The notes under the pieces: generated by a model
Databases searched by the model: none
Told to the model about the DNA's origin: nothing
What the model saw: the letters and a program-made list of their open reading frames with translations, nothing else
Position numbers and translations under genes: made by a program
Shown here: in pieces, positions 58,338 through 64,000 of the stretch
Layout: every line of letters begins with the position of its first letter
How positions within the stretch are numbered: the first letter of the stretch is position 1
Assembly: GCA_009760855.2 (NCBI GenBank)
Contig: WPIO01000054.1
Span: forward strand, 2,827,501 to 2,891,500
DNA length: 64,000 nucleotides
Direction of reading: 5' to 3'
DNA from: Cristatella mucedo
Lineage: Eukaryota; Bryozoa; Phylactolaemata; Cristatellidae

Positions 58338-58800
58338 CAGGAGCCACCGTCAGAGCAGATAACTGTCCGAGCAAACGATGCTGTGGCTTCTTTCAAGTTT
58401 GATGTGCCGCGAACCGGAAACTGCAAACTACATGCCTCGAATTTCCGATCCCCTGCCGCTGCCGCCCCAGTTGGTACACGCTACACCTGCAATCACATAT
58501 CTTTGAACTGCACAGGAACGTGAAGATGTCACTCGACCAGCCTCTGCAATAGAAACGAGGCTCAGAAAACGTGATGACTCACCGCCGGAGTCTGCATTGG
58601 CATAAGTTCTCGGCACAACTGTTAGTATCAGTATTATTACTCTCGACGACGCTTTCGTGCGAATTCAAGTATAGCTACGAACACATGCTAATGTGTGCAT
58701 GTTGTCACGAACTATGCCTATCTCACTTTAATTAAAATTCGGGTTGCTTGGCTCTAGCAGCGGCGGCAGCAGTGCTTGATGAGCTTCAGTTTTACCTTTT
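58338..58800 (+). other. Gene C 3' untranslated region and flank
   Basis: Aligned with gene A 11,870-12,440 and, in its later part, with copy D 62,990-63,130. TTTAATTAAAAT near 58,727 stands where gene A has AATAAA. Confidence 0.5.
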
Positions 58801-59689
58801 AGTGCCACGCTTCCCATCACAAAGTCCTTTAAACAAGTGTTATTCCACTCATACTAACTGGCCGCCCTGAGATATTGGACGGAAAAGCAGCAGTGATACT
58901 AAGCAGCTACCTTCTCCACTCAACCACGTGTATCGCTGTGATTGCAGGTGCAACATAAAGTTCACCAACGTGGCATCCGTGTGTCAGCTTTGGCCTCGAT
59001 GTCAAGGTCATAGCGCTTTTGGTTAGGCATAAACTTGGTTTTCCGACATGAAGCTCATGCTACCTTGTTGTGAGCTTGTGTGGGCGCATTGATAAACAGA
59101 AAACGACTCGGAGCACTCGGAACCCAACCATACTCGACAATGTTTAATTAAATACTCTTTTACTGACATCAATCTTACCGGAGCTTTCATCGTCTTAACC
59201 CAGTTACACTACCCTCAGATTGGCCAGCGTTGTTGCTGACGCCAGCAGCAGGAACACTGTGCCTCGATTAGTAAGTCACGGTTGGGTGGGCCCTCCCAGC
59301 GTAGTACAGGCAGAAAACAACATTTCAGCCAGTCCCGGTCCTAGGCTTGGATTTGCATTCTCTTTTAAAATATCAACATACCTGGTACCACTTAACTTTC
59401 ACATGCTACATTGTAGCAGTTACTTTCCTAAGCAGACGCTACCCGGTTATGCGGTTTTCTTGAAGACAAAGTGGCGATTTGCCTCGAGGCTGGCTTCAGC
59501 AAATTCTTTGTCAAGTGATTTTTCCGTGTAGACATACTTCCTGTTTCAGCTGGCTACATGTGTACATTATCGCCTTATCTAAATGTGGTCGCTCTATTTT
59601 TTCCTATCTTCCTTTTGACAAGCCAGACTGGAAGACAATGTCATAACCTGGAAGGCCATTGTCATAAAAAATTATCTCAACTCAGGTGA
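58801..59689. other. Downstream flank of gene C
   Basis: Short frames only. Parts near 58,850 (CATACTAACTGGCCGCCC) and 59,050-59,070 correspond to the flanks of copy B, gene A and copy D. Confidence 0.35.
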
Positions 59690-60710
59690 TGCATACATTT
59701 ATGACATCCAGATATGCCTGGCTGCAAATTTTCTAAAACAAAACGATAATAAAACTAACTTACTAGCAATGGGCAAACCCAGAGTGATTCAGTATTTTGA
59801 AACGCTGATGCTCAAAATTGGCTCCACCAGCATAACTCCGGTTGAATCAGTTCGAATTCTAGGTGTCATGTTCCAAAGCGACCGCTCGTTAGACGACCAC
59901 ATCAGCTCCAAGGTCAAGTATGCCTACTTTCAGGTACATAACATCGCTAAAATAGTCGGGCTTATTTAGAGAAGGATACCAAGTCAAAGTTGGTCCGTGC
60001 ATTCATGACATCCCGTCTTGACTTCTGTAACTCACTGCTTGCTGGCCAACCAGCATGTGCAATCAGGCGATTACAAACGGTGCAAGACTTTGCAGCCAGG
60101 CTTGTCTGTCGTGAGCGTCCCAGTTGCCACTTTACAACACTTTCTGCCGACCTGCACTGACTAGTCAAACAACGGATTGACTTCAAGGTCTTGTTGCTCA
60201 CTTTTAGGTCGAGTCATTCTTTGGCTCCAGCCTATCTGTCAGATCTACTCCCCACCAGGCCAAGCATCGTAGCACCCGATTTTTCTGATCCAGCAGTCTA
60301 CCGATACCTAGTACAAACCTCAAATCCTTTGGCAACCATGTATTTAGTTTGAATGCTCCCAAAGCCTGGACGTCCCTCCTGAAATACGTCAGAACCTCCC
60401 CGGACTTGACCGCATTTAAAAATGAACTTAAAAACACACCTATTTAGGACAGCATGTAGTAGGTTGTTCTGATTCGTCCTTCACGTGCTTACACATGTTG
60501 ACACTGTGCATGCTGCCACTAACCGCATTTGCATCCTGACCCTGTGCACGTCACTCCTAACCATGTTATTCATGTTTATCAAGCATGATATTACTTACCA
60601 TTCAATAGTGCTTCCCCTGCAGCAAATGTAAAGCGCCTAGAAAGAGATTGAGTTCTCTGAGGGTGCTTTATCAAGTGCATTATTATTATTGTTATAATTA
60701 TTTTTATCAA
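59690..60710 (+). mobile_element. L2-like element, best-preserved reverse transcriptase end
   Basis: From 59,697 the frame reads ICLAANFLKQNDNKTNLLAM, then LKIGSTSITPVESVRILGV and DDHISSKVKYAYFQVHNIAK. After frameshifts, conserved CNSLLAG-, RLVCRER- and LAPAYLSDLL-type segments follow to about 60,430. The tail AAAGCGCCTAGAAAGAGATTGAGTTCTCTGAGGGTGCTTTAT and (ATT)n end near 60,705. 5'-truncated and inactive. It abuts the FTP remnant of copy D. Confidence 0.8.
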
Positions 60711-60715
60711 CGGAC

Positions 60716-60870
60716 GCACCCTGATCGGGCTGACGACCCAAATATGCATTCACCAGTGACATCAACACCTACGCTGTCATGCTGAATGCCCGATGCCAAT
60801 TAATTGCCGTCGATCTGGGACGGCAGTGTAACATATAAAGGGTATTCGTGACCACTAGACACCGAGCGTT
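60716..60870 (+). pseudogene. Copy D: decayed FTP part A exon
   Basis: From 60,743 it reads YAFTSDINTYAVMLNA, then RCQLIAVDLGRQCNI and stop TAA at 60836-60838. This aligns with NAFYGNKNTYAFMEKA and WIYVDLGEQHNVT of gene A. The start of the exon is gone, replaced by the L2 (ATT)n end, and the key W of PWIYVDL is missing. Confidence 0.7.
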
Positions 60871-61721
60871 GGGCCGGTGACCACCATGGCACGTGAGTGG
60901 TGCAGCTTTGCTGCTCCGGTAATAGATTCGAGCAGCTCAATGAATTGGCATCGTGTAGGGAAGCAGTGGAACGAAGCGTGAACATGAGCATACACTCATG
61001 TGTATGCGTCCCCGTGAGCATGAACATACATGACGCCTTCGCCACTGCCTCGGCTGAGTGAGTCTGAGTCTCGTAGTGGTCGATATGGCCAATAGGCCAA
61101 AGATCGTGAACGTTTGCCACAGGCTCCTCATGGGCCCGCTCGTGGTTAAGCAGCGAATGGTGGTTGCTACGATCCCTGTCGGTGTACGCTCCCGTCATTC
61201 TAGGTGGTTCTATCCTTCGAGTCAAAACCCTACGATGAGAATATGAGCTGGAACAAAATTTCAGAAATTCGATTAAAAATGGAATTAAGTAACACCGCTA
61301 GATTCCCTAAACACTGCCATCATTAACCAGGTCCTGGAAGCATCCTGCCATAGAAGAATTAATGTCATGATTTCTGTTAGCATTGAATCTTTCGGCTTTT
61401 GAAATTGTTTCAAAATTGGTGTTCTGTTAATTCTAGATCAAGATAGAAGCCGTATGTAGCAGGGTGAAGTCCAGACATGCATTTCGGTTCTCGAAAGTCA
61501 CAATGAAAGACCGGGCTTTCAAACAAAGAACTACAGGTTACTTAAGCATTCAGATATCTCAAGATTGGGGATATCTGAGTGCACGCATTGCAATGCAGCG
61601 AGCCTTACCTAGCTACGAAGTATGGTAGTTGAGCCCCTGCCCCGAAATGGTATTCACTTTTTCGCTTTTATAGCATCCGTCTGATAGATGGGCTCCTAAG
61701 ACAGGATTCAGATAGGAGTTG

Positions 61722-61782
61722 GTATCACGTGTCGGTGATACATTGTCCGCATCCTGAGCATTGATATCAATGCTCGGGATGC
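61722..61782. repeat. Two adjacent inverted repeats
   Basis: GTATCAC at 61,722-61,728 pairs with GTGATAC at 61,735-61,741 (loop GTGTCG). Next to it, 61,749-61,782 is a loopless 34-bp palindrome, GCATCCTGAGCATTGAT with ATCAATGCTCGGGATGC, one mismatch. Confidence 0.85.
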
Positions 61783-62769
61783 AGAAAACAAAAGATAATG
61801 TATAGCTTAAAACGCTAGCTGTCCGACACTTGCGAATTGGAATGACTGTAATGCCGACATGTGATACAGATTCCTCTCGGAATCCTATCTTATGAGCCTA
61901 TCTATCCAACGGGCGTAACAAAAGCGAGAATTTGAATACCATTTCGAGGCAGGGGATAAGCTACCATACTTTGTAGCTAGGTAAGGCTTACTGCAATGAC
62001 CTTTCTGACTCTCGGACCGCATGCCTTCACCAAATTCTGAGCGAGGAAGCCGTGAGTGTTCTGTCTTTACAGCTAGCTGGGATTCAAACGTCTGAGGAAG
62101 ATCCGGAATTAGGCAGTTGGGCAACACTATGCTTAAGCTGAGTGAAAGCCTCAAGCGAATTGAAGGAATTGAAGCAGCGACCTGGGTTGTACGGAAGGCG
62201 ACGGCCAAGCGTTCGTTGCTGCATAATCCTTCTCACAAGGTCCTTGTAGCAGTTTTGAAGGTCTTCCGAGAATTCTCCTACGATTATTGAGAGTTCAAAC
62301 TTAGCGAATCAAGATACCACCAAAGATGGTGTGGAGACAACTCTATCAAATTCACACCGATTAATCCTGGAGTGTGAGACCTGTAGATAATCCGCCCAGC
62401 CTATTTGTTGCTCTGTGAAAAGCTTTCGCTCAAATCTAATTCTGAAAATCATCGGCCCATGCATTCGCCACCTTCCTCCATCTGATCACATAGCTGCAGC
62501 GGACACAGTCTAACTCGGTAGACAGATCAATTTCGTAGCCATTGAAATTTCGCTTTACTCACGAGACACCCGTCGATTGTCTGTCTAGGCGCTATCGATA
62601 TCTAAGCAGCCGCCCAATTAGAAGCCATGTCGGCTCTCCTTGTGGAGCTTAGGTGTATCTCATAGCTTCAAATCGTGTCGCATCGTTTCGAGACCTTGTA
62701 AAGAAGCGGCTACTAAGGCTGCCTGTGAAATCGTCGTTTAAACCTTTACGGCCACCAAAAATAAAAATA

Positions 62770-62890
62770 ATGCAATACTCGGTACAGCACGTGACTAGCG
62801 TCATCTGCTGCACTGTAAAAGCCAGCTCTTCTATTAGTCCTGTTGGCTGTGGCCAATTTTATCCGACGGGTGGAGGCTACTCAGTGTAAC
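62770..62890 (+). pseudogene. Copy D: possible FTP part B remnant
   Basis: GGCTGTGGCCAATTTTATCC then GACGGGTGGAGGCTACTCAG may correspond to the NCxxxxFxCPPSTVGRYVS region (GACGGTTGGAAGATACGTGAG in gene C). It lies where part B is expected relative to the conserved 3' flank, but identity is low and frames are broken. Confidence 0.25.
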
Positions 62891-63435
62891 TCGACTATTA
62901 ACAAACGAGATGCCGTCTCACCATCGTGAGTTCGTTTGCATAATTTCCTGTCAACTATTTCCACATAAGCAATTTTAGACCCGAGTATGCTCTCGTATGA
63001 ATTCAAGGATAGCTACGTTGCTGTGCTATATCTGCATTCTGTCAACACTGATGCCTGTCTAGCGAGATTAGAATTTTGGATCGCATGGATCTGGCAACGG
63101 CGGCAGCCGAACGCTTAATGAGCTGAATTTTTCGGATTTAGCCATCGCTTTTTATTTAATCGTCTTGAAAAGAAACCAGCCGGCCCATACTAACTTTATC
63201 TATGAGAGAACACCCTCGAGATCTCTCCATAGTAAGCTGCTACCTCCGACACTGCACCAAGCAGCAGCAAGCTCCATCGTCGGAGCAGTCTCCGAAGTTT
63301 GCTCCACGAGTTTATCAGTTTATCGTTATTCATTTGCTTCATCGCTGTCAAGCCCTCATTGCTTCTGTTTCCACTCAGGAATCGTTCGCTAGGCATAAGT
63401 GCTTCCGGCCTCAATGCAGCTAAGATTTGTCGACA

Positions 63436-63545
63436 TCCAGCTCATGCTCCCTGGTAATAGTCACCTAACCCAGGCTACCTGGTAGCAGTAAACTAGCACT
63501 TGTTACCTTGCAGCAATTACCTAGCACATGCTACCTGGTAGTGAC
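63436..63545 (+). repeat. About 28-bp imperfect tandem repeat
   Basis: Four diverged units built on CTACCTGGTAGTAGTnACCTAGCACATG. A two-unit version lies in the gene A flank at about 12,665-12,730, and a related motif closes the window at 63,965-64,000. Confidence 0.7.
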
Positions 63546-64000
63546 TTACTCTTCAAGGCAATGTGGCTGCTTGCCCTTATTCTGATTTAAATATATATTT
63601 CCTCCTGAATTTGTAAAATCGCCCATAGTGATCGATTTAGTGACCGTGTCAAGGTGTTGCCAGCGTAGACGGTCGCCTTTGGAACAGGGGTAGGTAGCAG
63701 AACTGCGCGGGGTTAGCCAACGATTGCTGGCATCACGATCACGTGCTCGTGCACGACGCCACGGTCGGTACGATTGGACAGAGCTTGCCAGCACGGCACC
63801 GTTGCATCTGCGTACACATCGGTGTCGAGCCATCAGTGCTCCACTTTGGCCTCACAGCTGAGACACAAGTGTTTCAGCTTCTTCTAACGCCTCGGTGCTG
63901 GGACCTTACGGCTGCTGACTCCGCTTAGGCCCCGGCTCCGGGTTTTGTCAACATCATGATCTTGCTACTAGGTAGTAGCTACCTAGCAAGTTCTACCTGG
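63546..64000. other. Window end, flank without recognisable genes
   Basis: Short open frames only. Starts with sequence aligned to the gene A flank (TCTTCAAGGCAAT; compare 12,730-12,745). CTAGGTAG TAG CTACCTAG forms a small inverted repeat near the end. Confidence 0.35.

Larger units (their letters stand above)
60716..63140 (+). pseudogene. Copy D: remnant of the FTP half of a lectin gene
   Basis: Holds a broken FTP part A (60,716-60,870), intron sequence related to gene A and gene C (for example 61,430-61,480 and 61,890-62,250), a doubtful FTP part B near 62,770-62,890, and a conserved 3' flank (CTCGTATGAATTCAAGGATAGC at about 62,990). No mucin exon or microexon precedes it; an L2 tail lies there instead. 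Confidence 0.6.

Noticed and set aside
60800-61225. 141-codon minus-strand open frame
   Set aside because: Overlaps the copy D remnant and intron; no recognisable motif and no equivalent in genes A or C.

Overview
This is nuclear DNA from a multicellular animal. Coding sequence is split into short exons by GT..AG introns. It is embedded in L2/CR1-like non-LTR retrotransposon fragments, tRNA-derived SINEs, a decayed hAT transposon, long (TA)n, (CA)n and (CT)n microsatellites, and AT-rich spacer. There are no operons, ribosome binding sites or viral genes. The species cannot be fixed from sequence alone; the repeat types and the lectin family fit an invertebrate (for example a flatworm or mollusc), and that is inference.

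The coding content is one small family of secreted lectin-like genes on the + strand, present in four states. (1) Gene A (588-11869, 5' exons lie before the window) has a giant Thr/Gln/Pro mucin exon of about 1,680 codons, a 30-nt microexon and two exons for a C-terminal FTP (eel-fucolectin/tachylectin/pentraxin, F5/8C-like) domain. (2) Copy B (about 17.1-27.3 kb) keeps promoter, signal-peptide exon and PAN-like exon, but has a mutated splice donor and lost cysteines. It is cut off by an L2 fragment where the mucin exon should start; only a 3' remnant reappears near 27.1 kb. (3) Gene C (49288-58337) looks complete: signal peptide, PAN/apple-like exon, 313-codon mucin exon, 30-nt microexon, FTP exons A and B, about 552 residues when joined. 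(4) Copy D (about 60.7-63.1 kb) is a remnant of the FTP half with a stop codon. The paralogs align in introns and flanks as well as exons, so they arose by segmental duplication. Every intron falls in phase 1, so each internal exon is a symmetric 1-1 module.

Region by region: 1-12.4 kb gene A; 12.4-17 kb L2 fragments and unassigned spacer; 17-27.3 kb decayed copy B with hAT and SINE insertions; 27.3-28.9 kb spacer; 29-44.5 kb about five diverged head-to-tail copies of an unrecognised non-coding repeat (called the R unit here), with L2 and SINE insertions; 44.5-48.4 kb spacer with a perfect CTG/CAG hairpin and long (TA)n; 48.4-58.8 kb gene C and promoter; 59-60.7 kb L2; 60.7-64 kb copy D and downstream repeats.

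The predicted product is an extracellular protein: N-terminal PAN-like module, O-glycosylation-prone stalk of very variable length, and C-terminal FTP lectin fold. The usual fucose-binding residues of FTP lectins are not visible, so the ligand is unknown. Exon limits come from comparing gene A with gene C and from reading-frame phase; no transcript was available.
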